Shown here: piece after piece, positions 7,927 to 16,733 of the stretch | How positions within the stretch are numbered: the first letter of the stretch is position 1 | How the letters are laid out: every line of letters starts with the position of its first letter | Source: Paraburkholderia sp. BCC1884 | GTDB taxonomy: Bacteria; Pseudomonadota; Gammaproteobacteria; Burkholderiales; Burkholderiaceae | Assembly (NCBI RefSeq): GCF_900996225.1 | Contig: NZ_CAAJGL010000068.1 | Span: 496,001 to 560,000 of the forward strand | Direction of reading: 5' to 3' | Length of the DNA: 64,000 nt | Notes under the pieces: generated by a model | The model's database searches: none | The model's input: only the letters and a program-made list of their open reading frames with translations | Told to the model about the DNA's origin: nothing | Translations under genes and position numbers: made by a program

Positions 7927-9480
7927 TTACTGCTTCACGTCGTGAGCTTGCTCGTCGGTCAGGCCAAGCTTGCCGGGATTGAGAATGTTCTTCGGGTCGA
8001 GCGTGCGTTTGACGGCCTCGAGAACGGGGAATGCGCTACCGAGCGATTCGCTCATATACGGCGCGCGCAGCAGGCCGACGCCGTGATGGTGGCTCAACGC
8101 CGCATTGTATTTGATGAGCACGGCGTTCGCGGCGTCCCACGCGGCGCGATACCACTTCGCGCGATTCTCCACGTCGACTTCGCCGCGCAGCGAGAAATAC
8201 AAACACGCGCCGTCCACATAAGCATGCGATTGATGCGCCGAACCGGCCAGCGTGCCCGGCACGGCGTTGATCGCCTTGACCACGTCGGTGTAGATGCCCG
8301 GCAGGTCTTTCCACGGGCCCACCATCTCCAGCGTGTCGGCCACGAAGCCGGGGCTGCGCATGAAGCCTTCCGCGCTCTTGCCGGTGAGGTAGCGCGTGTC
8401 GAGCCACTTCTCGAAGATGACCTTGTCGTCCAGCTGCTCGCCCAACCCGGCGCAGACGCGCTCGCTGATCGTGAGCACGGCTTCGACCATCTCGCGTGCG
8501 CCTTCGTCGGCGACGAGCAGCACGTTCGATGCGGGCAAGCCGAACTGCACGCCGCTTTCGAGTTCGTCATACAGACGCAAGGCCGCCGGATTCGCGCCTT
8601 GCTGCATGATCTGACGGCAGGCTTCGAGACCGATCGCAAACGTCTTGAAACCGTAGGCAATTGCGCGGCCATAATCCGGCAGACGATGCAGCTTCAGACG
8701 CACGCGCACGATTACCCCGAGCGTGCCTTCGGAGCCGATGAACAACTGCTGCAAGTCCGGCCCGAGCGCCGCGCGCGAATAGCCGCCCACGGTGACGAGG
8801 CTGCCGTCGGCGAGCACCACGTCCATGCCGAACACCATGTCTTCGATCTTGCCGTAGCGCGTCGACAGTTGGCCCGCGCCGCGGCAGGCGACCCAGCCGC
8901 CGACCGTACTGATCGCATACGACGACGGCCAGTGGCCCATCGTCATGCCGTAGTCGCGCTGGATCGTTTCTTCGAAGATGTCGCCGAACATGCCCGCTTC
9001 GACTTCGACGATCTGGCTCTCGCGGTCGAAGCCGAGCATACGATTCAACTCGCACACGTCCAGCACGATACCGCCGCGCACCGGCAATGCCGCGCCCGTC
9101 ACGTTGCTGCGGCCGGCCGACACCGTCACCGGAATCGCGGCTGCGTTGGCAATGCGCATCACCGCCTGAATCTGTTCGACTGTCGAGACGCGCACGATCA
9201 CACCGTTCGGTGTGGCCGGCTTGCCGCCGGTCTCGGTCACCATCGAGGCGGCCCACCAGTCGCGCGTCCAGATCACTACGTCGGCGGTTTGCGTGAGCAC
9301 TTCATCGGCGACGGCGCGCAGGGCATCGATCTGTTGCGCGCTTACCTTGACCGGGTCGCGTTGCAGACCGGCTTCGCCGGCGATCTCCTTGATGGTAGCC
9401 GCGTAGGCTGGCGGCGTGTGCGCGCCGACAATGTAGTTGCCACGGTTATAGCCACGCTTGACGGCTTCCTTGCTGATCAT
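7927..9480 (-). CDS. FAD-linked oxidase, alkyl-dihydroxyacetonephosphate synthase-like
   Basis: A 517-residue VAO/PCMH-fold flavoprotein. The FAD-binding half spans about residues 85-260 (PNGVIVRVSTVEQIQAVM, VSAGRSNVTGAALP, GHWPSSYAISTVGGWVACRGAGQ). The cap domain ends in LDPKNILNPGKLG. The catalytic stretch SHHHGVGLLRAPYM matches the HHHxxG motif of eukaryotic AGPS (plasmalogen synthesis). Bacterial homologues beside GlpD and an FGGY kinase are known only as predicted FAD oxidases. The likely reaction is oxidation of a glycerol-phosphate-like or 2-hydroxyacid substrate. The start ATG overlaps the glpD-like stop (ATGA), showing coupling. Confidence 0.85.
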   Translation of the reverse strand: MISKEAVKRGYNRGNYIVGAHTPPAYAATIKEIAGEAGLQRDPVKVSAQQIDALRAVADEVLTQTADVVIWTRDWWAASMVTETGGKPATPNGVIVRVSTVEQIQAVMRIANAAAIPVTVSAGRSNVTGAALPVRGGIVLDVCELNRMLGFDRESQIVEVEAGMFGDIFEETIQRDYGMTMGHWPSSYAISTVGGWVACRGAGQLSTRYGKIEDMVFGMDVVLADGSLVTVGGYSRAALGPDLQQLFIGSEGTLGVIVRVRLKLHRLPDYGRAIAYGFKTFAIGLEACRQIMQQGANPAALRLYDELESGVQFGLPASNVLLVADEGAREMVEAVLTISERVCAGLGEQLDDKVIFEKWLDTRYLTGKSAEGFMRSPGFVADTLEMVGPWKDLPGIYTDVVKAINAVPGTLAGSAHQSHAYVDGACLYFSLRGEVDVENRAKWYRAAWDAANAVLIKYNAALSHHHGVGLLRAPYMSESLGSAFPVLEAVKRTLDPKNILNPGKLGLTDEQAHDVKQ

Positions 9481-11156
9481 TCGGTTTCTCCCATAAGAAC
9501 AGACTTTTCATGCTGGACGGCGGCGACGTAGTCGCTCACCTGTTTAGCGACGACCGCTTCGGGCAAGCCGAGCTCCGTCCGTAAAATTTCGCCGACGCGC
9601 GCGGCGGCGCGGGCCGAAGCATCGCGCGCCATCAGACGGGCGCGGATGCGGCGCGACAACACGTCGTCGACGCTGCAGGCGAGTTCGTGGCGCACGGCAT
9701 AGACCACTTCGGCTTCGGTGTACGGCAGGTCTTCCACGATCGGCTTGAGCAGGCTTGCATCGCTTTCGAGAATGTCCGTAACGAAGCGCGCTTCCGTGCC
9801 ATAGCGCTCGCCGAGTTGCGCCGACAAACCGCCCGAGGCGACGATGGCCTGAGAGTCGTAGCCGGCCGCGCCGAGCAGATACGCTGACTTGGTGCGGCAT
9901 TTCGCACGTTTGCCGATCACCTTCTGCGCGGCGTCGATGGTCTGCTCGGCCATGTGGCGCGAGGTCGTCAGCTTGCCGCCGACGATCGTGACGAGGCCGT
10001 CCGGCGCGATATGGATTTCATGATTGCGCTTCATTTCCAGCGTCTTGCCGCCAGCCGGCCCGACCAGTGGACGACAACCGGCGATGCTGCCCACCGCGTC
10101 TTCGGCGCATAGATCGGTTTTCAAGGCCGAGCGCGCGCCTTCGATCAGGAAGTCGAGTTCCTGGCGCGTGCAGCACACGTCGTCGAGATTGCCGCGATAG
10201 TCTTCGTCGGTGGTGCCTAGATAGGAGACGTTGCCCCAGCGCGTGATGGTCGCGCGGCGGCTGCGGCCCGGTACGGGAATCGTCACCGTGCAATCGTTGC
10301 GGATCTTCAGCCATGGAATCGCGACGTGCACGCCTTTCGCGGGGCGGATCTGCAAACCCGCCGGGTCGTCTTTCTTGCGGCCGTTCCAGTCGCGCAGCCA
10401 CACGCCGGTCGCCATTACTACGACGCCCGCACGTACGCGAATCTCGCGGCCGTCGGCCTGCACGATCACGCCGTCGACCTTGCCGTTGCCGCTGCGTGTG
10501 ATGTCCACGGCCTTCGCGTGATTGACCACCGCCGCGCCGTGAAAGGCCGCCGTGCGCGCGAGATTCAGCGTGAGGCGTGCATCGTCGACGCGGGCATCGA
10601 AATACATGAAGCCGCCGGTGAGGTTCTCTTCGTTGAAAGTGGGGCAGTGCGAAAGAACTTCGGCTTTGCTCAGCTTCTGATGCAGGATGCCTTCACGCCA
10701 GCCGCCGGCAATGTCATAGGTCCACAGCAGACTTTCGAAGGCCTTGGCGAGGCGCTTGTCGAACACGCCGTCCTTTTCCATAACAGGAAACAGAAACGGC
10801 AGACGTTGTACGAGATGCCGTGCATTGCGCCGCAAACGTTGCCGCTCCAGCAGCGAATGACGCACGAGTCCGAGATTGCCTTGCTCGATATAACGCAAAC
10901 CGCCATGCACCATCTTCGACGATTTGGACGACGTGCCCGAGGCGAAATCGCTCTTTTCCAGCAGCGCCACGCGATAACCGCGCAGGCTTGCGTCGAGCGC
11001 CGCGTAAGCGCCGGTCACGCCGCCGCCCACGATGACGATGTCGAATGCCTCGCTGCCGAGCCGGTCGAGTTGCTCGGTGCGCACCATGCGCAACGGCTCG
11101 GTACCGGTCATCTCCGCGCGTTCTTTCGAGGCCTTTCTGGATGGAATAAACAACAT
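9477..11156 (-). CDS. GlpD-like FAD-dependent glycerol-3-phosphate dehydrogenase
   Basis: A 559-residue protein with the N-terminal dinucleotide-binding motif IVIVGGGVTGAYAALDAS at about residue 40 and the family motif SSKSSKMVHGGLRYIEQGNLGLV. There is also VSYLGTTDEDYRGN, VGSIAGCRPLVG, TIVGGKLTTSRHMAE and a C-terminal domain (DAO_C) with RARLMARDASARAAA. GlpD oxidises G3P to DHAP and passes electrons to quinone at the inner membrane. The gene starts 5 bases after the kinase stop. A paralogue acting on another polyol phosphate (as EryB does for erythritol phosphate) is equally possible. Confidence 0.88.
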   Translation of the reverse strand: MLFIPSRKASKERAEMTGTEPLRMVRTEQLDRLGSEAFDIVIVGGGVTGAYAALDASLRGYRVALLEKSDFASGTSSKSSKMVHGGLRYIEQGNLGLVRHSLLERQRLRRNARHLVQRLPFLFPVMEKDGVFDKRLAKAFESLLWTYDIAGGWREGILHQKLSKAEVLSHCPTFNEENLTGGFMYFDARVDDARLTLNLARTAAFHGAAVVNHAKAVDITRSGNGKVDGVIVQADGREIRVRAGVVVMATGVWLRDWNGRKKDDPAGLQIRPAKGVHVAIPWLKIRNDCTVTIPVPGRSRRATITRWGNVSYLGTTDEDYRGNLDDVCCTRQELDFLIEGARSALKTDLCAEDAVGSIAGCRPLVGPAGGKTLEMKRNHEIHIAPDGLVTIVGGKLTTSRHMAEQTIDAAQKVIGKRAKCRTKSAYLLGAAGYDSQAIVASGGLSAQLGERYGTEARFVTDILESDASLLKPIVEDLPYTEAEVVYAVRHELACSVDDVLSRRIRARLMARDASARAAARVGEILRTELGLPEAVVAKQVSDYVAAVQHEKSVLMGETE

Positions 11157-11161
11157 ATTTT

Positions 11162-12697
11162 TCAGTCCCCACTACCAATATCGAATGCACTTGCGTGGAC
11201 GAGTTCCGCCTCGACCCTTGCCTGCCATGCCGTACGCCGCTTGTCGCGCGCGGCGGATCGCGCCGACGGTTCGAACACCGCGTCGGTGACGGTGGTGGTG
11301 CGCGCGTGTTGCAGCGAATCCCACAGCAAGCCCGACGAACCGGCAAGAAACGCCGCGCCGCGCAGGCTCGCACGATCGCTTTCATGCATGCGCCGCACCG
11401 GCATGCCGCTCAGATCGGCCTGGATTTGTAGCAACGTGTCGCTACCCGACAGTCCGCCGCCGACCACCAGTTCGGACGCCTCGACATCCGCGATGGCCTT
11501 GTTTGCATCGATGCACAAGGCGACCGAATGCGCGATGCCTTCGAGAATCGCGTAGGCGATCTCAGCTTGCGTGGTGGCGATGGAAATGCCCGACAGCGAT
11601 GCGCGTGCGTTGGGTTGCAACTGTGGCACGCGCAGGCCGGTCAAGGCGGGCAGGAAGGTGACACCGCGCGAGGAATCGACGCTCGCGGCGAGCGTGCTGA
11701 TTTGCGCGGGATTGTCGAACCAGTGCAATTTCTCGCAGATCCAGTTCAGCGCGGAGCCGGTCGTCGCGACGAAGGTTTCGAGCGAAAAGTGCGAGACGCC
11801 ATGCTGACGCCGCGCGGTCATGGTCAAGGTGCCATCGTGCGAGGTCTCGGTCGCGGCCGGCACTTGTGTGCCGACTAGCAGATCGACGAAGCTACCCGTG
11901 CCGTGCACACACATCGACTGGCCGCGATCGAGACAGCCGAGTCCCACTGCACCTGCTAATTGATCGCCCGCGCAGGCCAGAATCGGCACGTCGATACCGA
12001 GTATCTCCGCGCGGGTTCGGCCGAATTGATCCGCGTCCTGACGAAGCTCCGGCAGGAGCGATTGCGGAAATCCGAGCGTGTCGATCCAGTCGAGGCAGTA
12101 ACGATGTTCGTCGAGCAGATAGGCGCTCGCCGACGTCGCATTGGTCGGCGTGGTCACGCACGCGCGTTCGGTGGAGAGATGCCACAGCAGCCACGTGTCG
12201 ATCGTTCCGAAGGCGAGGCGGCGCTCGCGATTCGCGAGCATCACCGCGGGTGTCGTCTGCAGATGATGGACGGCCCACAGATAGGGCGAGCGCACGCCCA
12301 CCGGCCGACCCACACGTTCGATCAGCGTACGGTCCCACGCTTGCGCGAGCAGGTCCAGTTCGCCGGCGTGGCGTGTGTCCTGCCAGACCATCGCGGGCAC
12401 GAGTGCGCGGCCCGTGCGAGTGTCCCATAGCACGGCCGTGGCGCGTTGCGTTGCGATGGCCAGCGCGACCACGTTCAACCGTTCGTTGGCCGCGCGCGCG
12501 AGCGTTTCGCGGCACACCGCGATGGTCTTCTCGAGAATGACGTTCGCGTCCTGCTCGACGACACCGGGCCGCGGGCTATCCACCCGAAGCGGCTGATACG
12601 TGAGACAGGAAACCTGCCCGTCGGCGGCCACGACGGCCGCTCGCGTGCCGGAAGTCCCTTCGTCGATCGAGAGAATAACGTTTCGATTACTGGTCAT
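11162..12697 (-). CDS. FGGY-family carbohydrate kinase (glycerol kinase-like)
   Basis: The 511-residue product starts NVILSIDEGTSGTRAAVVAADG, the phosphate-1 loop of FGGY kinases. The family substrate region WQDTR is present (AMVWQDTRHAGELDLL) along with TIDTWLLWHLS, CAGDQLAGAVGLGC and the C-terminal ADP-binding VVGGGLSGSDTLLQIQADL. The ATG overlaps the transporter stop (ATGA). It phosphorylates the imported polyol, which GlpD then oxidises. It is 511 residues, close to glycerol kinase, but glycerol specificity cannot be read from the sequence by eye. Confidence 0.88.
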   Translation of the reverse strand: MTSNRNVILSIDEGTSGTRAAVVAADGQVSCLTYQPLRVDSPRPGVVEQDANVILEKTIAVCRETLARAANERLNVVALAIATQRATAVLWDTRTGRALVPAMVWQDTRHAGELDLLAQAWDRTLIERVGRPVGVRSPYLWAVHHLQTTPAVMLANRERRLAFGTIDTWLLWHLSTERACVTTPTNATSASAYLLDEHRYCLDWIDTLGFPQSLLPELRQDADQFGRTRAEILGIDVPILACAGDQLAGAVGLGCLDRGQSMCVHGTGSFVDLLVGTQVPAATETSHDGTLTMTARRQHGVSHFSLETFVATTGSALNWICEKLHWFDNPAQISTLAASVDSSRGVTFLPALTGLRVPQLQPNARASLSGISIATTQAEIAYAILEGIAHSVALCIDANKAIADVEASELVVGGGLSGSDTLLQIQADLSGMPVRRMHESDRASLRGAAFLAGSSGLLWDSLQHARTTTVTDAVFEPSARSAARDKRRTAWQARVEAELVHASAFDIGSGD

Positions 12698-14157
12698 CGC
12701 TGGGATTTTTCGATTGCCGGGTTCATGAATACCGATACCTCGTCCGCATCGCCCTCGAATTGGGGCGCGTCGGGTTCGTTGTCGGGCGTAATCGCGGTAC
12801 GCGTCGGGTCCCACTTGATGACGAAACAGATCACGCTTGCCACCAGCGGCACGATCGCGAGGATCAGGAAGGTTTTGTCGAGACCGTAGTGTTCCCGAAA
12901 GAGCGGGAACACCAGCAGGCCCAACGCCGCGCCGATCGAGCCGAGCGCGCCGATCACGCCGTTCGCGCCCGCGCGAATCTCGCTGCGGAACGACAGCGAC
13001 GACAGACTCTTGCCATTGGCGCCGGGGCCCGACGAGTGGAACAGAATGAAGAGCGAGGGCACGATGACCGCGAGCCACAGTGGCATCTTCGAGCCGAACA
13101 GGCCCAGCACGAGCAGCATCACGAAGACCGCCGCGAAGCCGAAGGCCGACGCGCGCCGCAAACCGAAGCGCTTGCCGATGGCCGGGGACATGAACCCGCC
13201 GAAGATGCCGAACACGTTGAATAGCAGCGCGCCCAGCGTTGCATAGATAAAGTCTTTGCCGAACAGGGCGGCACTGATGAGCGGCAGATACCAGCCGATC
13301 GCGAAGTACTGAATGGACTGCCCGACCTGAACGGTGGCCGCCAGAAGAGTGCGTGGCAGATAGATGCCGCGGAAGATCAGCATCACATTGGCGAGTCCGC
13401 GCCTGGCCTGGTTCAGCACAGGCACGCGTTCTTCAACCGGTGCGGCGACGAACGTGCGCCCGTAGATGCGACTCATCGACGTAGCGGCTTCGCCAAGCCG
13501 CTCTTTACGCGCGAGCCAGATTGGGCTTTCGACCAGAAACACCAGCTGCAGCACGAGGATCGCGATGCCGAAGAGCGCCGTCGCGGCCACGGAGTATCGC
13601 CAGATCGAATCGCCCACATGCCATGAGTTAAACAGCAACGCGAGCAGCAGGTTCGAGCAGACGGCGGTGTACCACATGCCCTGCCACGCATTGAGGCGGC
13701 TCTTCAGTTTGACGGGCGTGAATTCGGCGAGCATCGCCATTGCAATCGCGAAATCGATACCGTAGGCCATGCCGACGAAGAAGCGTCCCGCGAGAATGAC
13801 TTCGAAGCCCGGTGCGAATACCACCAGCACCGCGCCGATCACGGCGAGGAATTTGGCCAGCACCAAAGGACGAATGCGGCCCCAGCGGTCGGCCATCCAG
13901 CCGCCGATCGGATTGAAGGCAATTGCGACCCACGATGCAAACGACGTCATGAGCGCGATTTGAGGCGCGCCGAGATGGAGATCTCGCGTCATGGGCCCGA
14001 GGCCCGCGCTTAAAGCTGAATTGGAGAACGCGTCGAGAAACAATCCGCCGAGTGCAAGCCACCAGATAAGGCCGGCTCGACCGGGAATGCCTGAACATGA
14101 GTCGATGAACGAAATGACATCGTCGATGCCACGAATCTTAAGCGCGACTGTCTGCAC
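12694..14157 (-). CDS. MFS sugar/polyol:proton symporter
   Basis: A 487-residue, 12-helix transporter of the sugar porter-like MFS group. It has GGWMADRWGRIRPLVLAK (loop 2-3 motif), RFFVGMAYGIDFAIAMAMLAEF, and the ESPIWLARK motif after helix 6 (the PESPxWL family signature). The start is a GTG at 14157, supported by AGGAG seven bases upstream. It is the first gene of the operon MFS-kinase-GlpD-flavoenzyme-GlpP-ABM-FeADH and presumably brings in the substrate. The inverted repeat at 14223-14249 lies about 65 bases upstream. Confidence 0.87.
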   Translation of the reverse strand: MQTVALKIRGIDDVISFIDSCSGIPGRAGLIWWLALGGLFLDAFSNSALSAGLGPMTRDLHLGAPQIALMTSFASWVAIAFNPIGGWMADRWGRIRPLVLAKFLAVIGAVLVVFAPGFEVILAGRFFVGMAYGIDFAIAMAMLAEFTPVKLKSRLNAWQGMWYTAVCSNLLLALLFNSWHVGDSIWRYSVAATALFGIAILVLQLVFLVESPIWLARKERLGEAATSMSRIYGRTFVAAPVEERVPVLNQARRGLANVMLIFRGIYLPRTLLAATVQVGQSIQYFAIGWYLPLISAALFGKDFIYATLGALLFNVFGIFGGFMSPAIGKRFGLRRASAFGFAAVFVMLLVLGLFGSKMPLWLAVIVPSLFILFHSSGPGANGKSLSSLSFRSEIRAGANGVIGALGSIGAALGLLVFPLFREHYGLDKTFLILAIVPLVASVICFVIKWDPTRTAITPDNEPDAPQFEGDADEVSVFMNPAIEKSQR

Positions 14158-14222
14158 AATCGGTCTCCTTTAGTTTTTCTGTAAGAGGCCGGTGCTGTTC
14201 GCGATGCAAATCGTTTACGCGC

Positions 14223-14249
14223 AAGAGACCATCTTACAGATAGTCTCTT
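14223..14249 (-). promoter_or_regulatory. Candidate operator of the polyol operon (12-bp inverted repeat)
   Basis: AAGAGACCATCT (14223-14234) and AGATAGTCTCTT (14238-14249) are inverted copies with one mismatch and a 3-base centre. The site lies in the presumed promoter region of the minus-strand operon, where a dimeric repressor or activator would bind. No regulator gene of a recognisable DNA-binding family lies next to the operon. Confidence 0.55.
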
Positions 14250-14259
14250 ATCTAGATCT

Positions 14260-14517
14260 GCAGGGCAGACTTTATGATGCGACCTCCAATGTGTCAAGCA
14301 TTCTCACGCGAAGCATCGCGCGCGCCGCCCTGAAAACGAGGCAGGGATTTCCACTATTGCGCAGGCTTGCTGTGAGAACCCAGCAAGGCCTAAACAATAC
14401 GGATGACTAACAATATTCGGCCTGCCTCATACGCTTCTGCCAAACATTGATCGACAACGTCATGCCGATTGAATTGATCATACAAAGCTATCGGGGCTTG
14501 TAAGGTCATGGTAATTG
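14260..14517. other. Intergenic region between polyol operon promoter and sigma factor promoter
   Basis: No credible gene was seen. The stretch separates two divergent promoters. Confidence 0.5.
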
Positions 14518-14545
14518 TTGATTGAGAATGATTCGCGTTTACGAT
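14518..14545 (+). promoter_or_regulatory. orbS promoter with overlapping Fur-box candidate
   Basis: A sigma-70-like TTGATT (14518-14523), 16-base spacer and TACGAT (14540-14545) are seen. The spacer is filled by GAGAATGATTCGCG, which matches the GATAATGAT-type half repeats of a Fur box. Established knowledge: orbS of B. cenocepacia is transcribed from a Fur-repressed sigma-70 promoter. The assignment here is by eye. Confidence 0.55.
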
Positions 14546-14584
14546 AGATTGGCGCCCTATCTTTTGAAAAAACGGAGCGAATCT

Positions 14585-15256
14585 ATGACTGAGGTGCTCG
14601 TCCGGCAGGTGTCTTCCACAGCGATGCCGGTATCGGTTCTCAGTCCGGGCACCGCCCATTCGGCCACGCCACGACGCGCGCGCAGTCAGAGTCGCGCGGT
14701 CGATTGGCAAAAGGGTGCCTTGCTCGACGTGCTGATCGACAACCGCCGCATGCTCGTCAACCTGGCGCGTGGTTTCGTCGGCTGCGCGAGCCTTGCGGAA
14801 GACGTGGTGCACGATGTCTTCATCAAGCTCGTCGACTTTCCCGATCAGGATGCGGTGCGCCAGCCGGTCGCCTACGTGACGCGCATGGTGCGCAACGCGT
14901 CGATCGACGCATTCCGCCGCCAGAACCTGGAAAGCACCTATCACGCCGACGAGGACGACGGCTTGCACGTGCCTTCGCCCGAGCCGTCACCCGAAGCGGC
15001 GCTGCTCGTGCGCGACACGTTGCGGCACGTCTACCACGCGCTCGAACAACTGCCGCCGCGCAGCCGCGCCGCTTTCGAAATGGTGCGCCTGCGCGAGGAA
15101 ACGCTGCAAAGCACGGCGCGTGCACTCGATGTCTCGCAGACGCTGGTGCACTTCATGGTGCGCGACGCGGAACAGCATTGCGCGGATTGCCTCGATGCGT
15201 GCAATCGCGGTGTGGCCCGTCCTGCGTTCTGCAGCGGCCGCGCGCGTCGCCGGTAA
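14585..15256 (+). CDS. orbS: Iron-starvation ECF sigma factor (OrbS/MbaS family)
   Basis: A 223-residue sigma factor. Region 2 spans about residues 43-115 (LLDVLIDNRRMLVNLARGFVG, EDVVHDVFIKLVDFP, YVTRMVRNASIDAFRRQ). Region 4 spans about 140-195 (LEQLPPRSRAAFEMVRLREE, STARALDVSQTLVHFMVRDAE). The C-terminal tail carries four cysteines at about positions 199, 202, 206 and 216 (HCADCLDACNRG...FC). Established knowledge: B. cenocepacia OrbS senses iron directly through a Cys-rich C-terminal extension, and no anti-sigma gene is present here either. The start at 14585 has GGAG seven bases upstream; an earlier in-frame ATG lies inside the promoter. It activates the siderophore promoters described separately. 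Confidence 0.9.
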   Translation: MTEVLVRQVSSTAMPVSVLSPGTAHSATPRRARSQSRAVDWQKGALLDVLIDNRRMLVNLARGFVGCASLAEDVVHDVFIKLVDFPDQDAVRQPVAYVTRMVRNASIDAFRRQNLESTYHADEDDGLHVPSPEPSPEAALLVRDTLRHVYHALEQLPPRSRAAFEMVRLREETLQSTARALDVSQTLVHFMVRDAEQHCADCLDACNRGVARPAFCSGRARRR

Positions 15257-15278
15257 AAAAGCGGACGCGGCAAACGTC
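15254..15278 (+). promoter_or_regulatory. OrbS-type promoter for the mbtH-orbGCDFB operon
   Basis: TAAA (15254-15257), 17-base spacer, CGTC (15275-15278). This is the -35/-10 pattern known for PvdS/OrbS-type iron-starvation sigma factors. The -35 element begins on the stop codon of orbS itself. The same geometry recurs at 23643-23667 (+) and 23548-23572 (-). Confidence 0.75.
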
Positions 15279-15397
15279 AACTTAATAGAGGCGACGCGCC
15301 GGCAATTTACCTGCAGCCGCGCCGAGCCGCGACGCCGGGACACGCGTCTGCATTCGTCCCGTCCCATTCCGATCCTTCTTCGACAGAGCCCTTCATC

Positions 15398-15655
15398 ATG
15401 ACGCAAGCACAGCACACCGCCGCCCTGGCAGCAGGCGAGGCGGACGACCTCGTCTACACCGTGGTCATCAACGACGAAGAGCAGTACTCGATCTGGCCGA
15501 CGTTCCGCCCGGTGCCCGCAGGCTGGCATGAAGTCGGCGTGAGCGGTCCGAAGGCCGGGTGTCTCGCGCACATCGAAACCGTGTGGATCGATATGCGCCC
15601 GGCGAGCCTGCGCCGTCATATGGACGAGGTCGCCGCCAAGGCGCGCGCCGCGTAA
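15398..15655 (+). CDS. orbH: MbtH-like NRPS chaperone
   Basis: An 85-residue protein with the MbtH family signature: DDLVYTVVINDEEQYSIWP, VPAGWHEVG, and the C-terminal W-x-D-x-RP motif (WIDMRPASLRRHM). MbtH proteins bind adenylation domains and are needed for their folding or activity; here the partners are OrbI and OrbJ encoded downstream. It is the first gene after the OrbS-type promoter, followed 55 bases later by the hydroxylase gene. An N-terminal extension of about 15 residues precedes the usual MbtH start. Confidence 0.95.
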   Translation: MTQAQHTAALAAGEADDLVYTVVINDEEQYSIWPTFRPVPAGWHEVGVSGPKAGCLAHIETVWIDMRPASLRRHMDEVAAKARAA

Positions 15656-15710
15656 TCCGGGCGTGCCCGGCACCGCGTCGGGCCACGCCGATTCTGCAAG
15701 AGGACTTCGT

Positions 15711-16733
15711 ATGACCATGGTTTCGATGCCGCCGCCCACGCTCGCCGATCTGTCGATCGAGCCGGGCTTGCCGACGGTCGTCTCGCCGCGAGCGGGCGCG
15801 GACATGTCGCTGGAAGAAGCGGCGCCGTTGCTGCGCAGGATCGTCGACGAGAAACTGGAGCGCGCCGGCGGTGTGCTATTCACCGGCTTTCGCGTGGCCT
15901 CGATCGATGCCTTCCAAAGTTTCGCCGGCTCGTTCGGGCATCCGTTGATTGGTTATGAGTTTGCTTCGACGCCGCGTAGCCAGGTGGAGGGCGCGGTCTA
16001 CACGTCCACCGAATATCCGCCGCATCGCTCGATTCCGCTGCATAACGAGCAGTCGTACACGCGCGAATGGCCGCTGCGGATCTGGTTTCATTGCGCACTC
16101 GCCGCGCGTGCCGGCGGCGCGACGCCGATCGCCGATAGCCGCGCGATTTATCGTGCGCTGAATCCGGCACTGGTCGAACGCTTTGCCAAACGTGAACTGC
16201 TCTACGTGCGCAACTTCGGGCAAGGGCTCGATCTGCCGTGGGAGACCGCGTTCGGCTCGGACGATCCGCGTGTCGTCGAACAGATTTGCCGCACGCGTGG
16301 CATCGAATGCGAGTGGCGCGACAGCGAAGACGGTGAGCGGCTGCTGCGCACGCGTGAACGTTGCCAGGCGGTGTCCCGCCATCCGCGTACAGGAGAACCG
16401 GTCTGGTTCAATCAGGCGCACCTGTTCCATCTGTCATCGCTCGATGAGGACATGCAGGAAGCGCTGATCGACACCGTCGGGCTCGAAAGCGTGCCACGCA
16501 ATGTCTATTACGGCGACGGCGAACCGCTCGAAGCCGACGCGCTCGCAGAAATTCGCGGCGTGCTCGATCAGCAGCGCATCGTGTTTCCCTGGCTGGGCGG
16601 CGACGTGCTGATGCTCGACAACATGCTCACCGCGCACGCCCGCGATCCGTTCGAAGGGCCGCGCAAGGTGGTGGTCGCGATGGCGCGCAGCTATAGCGAA
16701 GCGGGCGGCGAACAACGGACGGCTGCGCAATGA
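15711..16733 (+). CDS. orbG: TauD/TfdA-family Fe(II)/2-oxoglutarate dioxygenase, probable aspartyl beta-hydroxylase
   Basis: A 340-residue protein of the SyrP/OrbG type. The metal-binding His-x-Glu lies in RSIPLHNEQSYTREWP and the distal His in MLDNMLTAHARDPF. The 2-oxoglutarate-binding Arg is in the following EGPRKVVVAM. In ornibactin and malleobactin biosynthesis this enzyme makes beta-hydroxy-aspartate, an iron ligand, probably on the peptidyl carrier. That fits the second OrbI module, predicted to load Asp. The ATG at 15711 was chosen (RBS AGAGGA before it); an in-frame earlier start lacks support. The 3' end overlaps orbC by ATGA. Confidence 0.9.
   Translation: MTMVSMPPPTLADLSIEPGLPTVVSPRAGADMSLEEAAPLLRRIVDEKLERAGGVLFTGFRVASIDAFQSFAGSFGHPLIGYEFASTPRSQVEGAVYTSTEYPPHRSIPLHNEQSYTREWPLRIWFHCALAARAGGATPIADSRAIYRALNPALVERFAKRELLYVRNFGQGLDLPWETAFGSDDPRVVEQICRTRGIECEWRDSEDGERLLRTRERCQAVSRHPRTGEPVWFNQAHLFHLSSLDEDMQEALIDTVGLESVPRNVYYGDGEPLEADALAEIRGVLDQQRIVFPWLGGDVLMLDNMLTAHARDPFEGPRKVVVAMARSYSEAGGEQRTAAQ

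Noticed and set aside
7942..9531. 529-codon plus-strand ORF opposite the FAD-linked oxidase
   Set aside because: His/Arg/Asp-rich antisense shadow; the minus strand encodes clear flavoprotein motifs.
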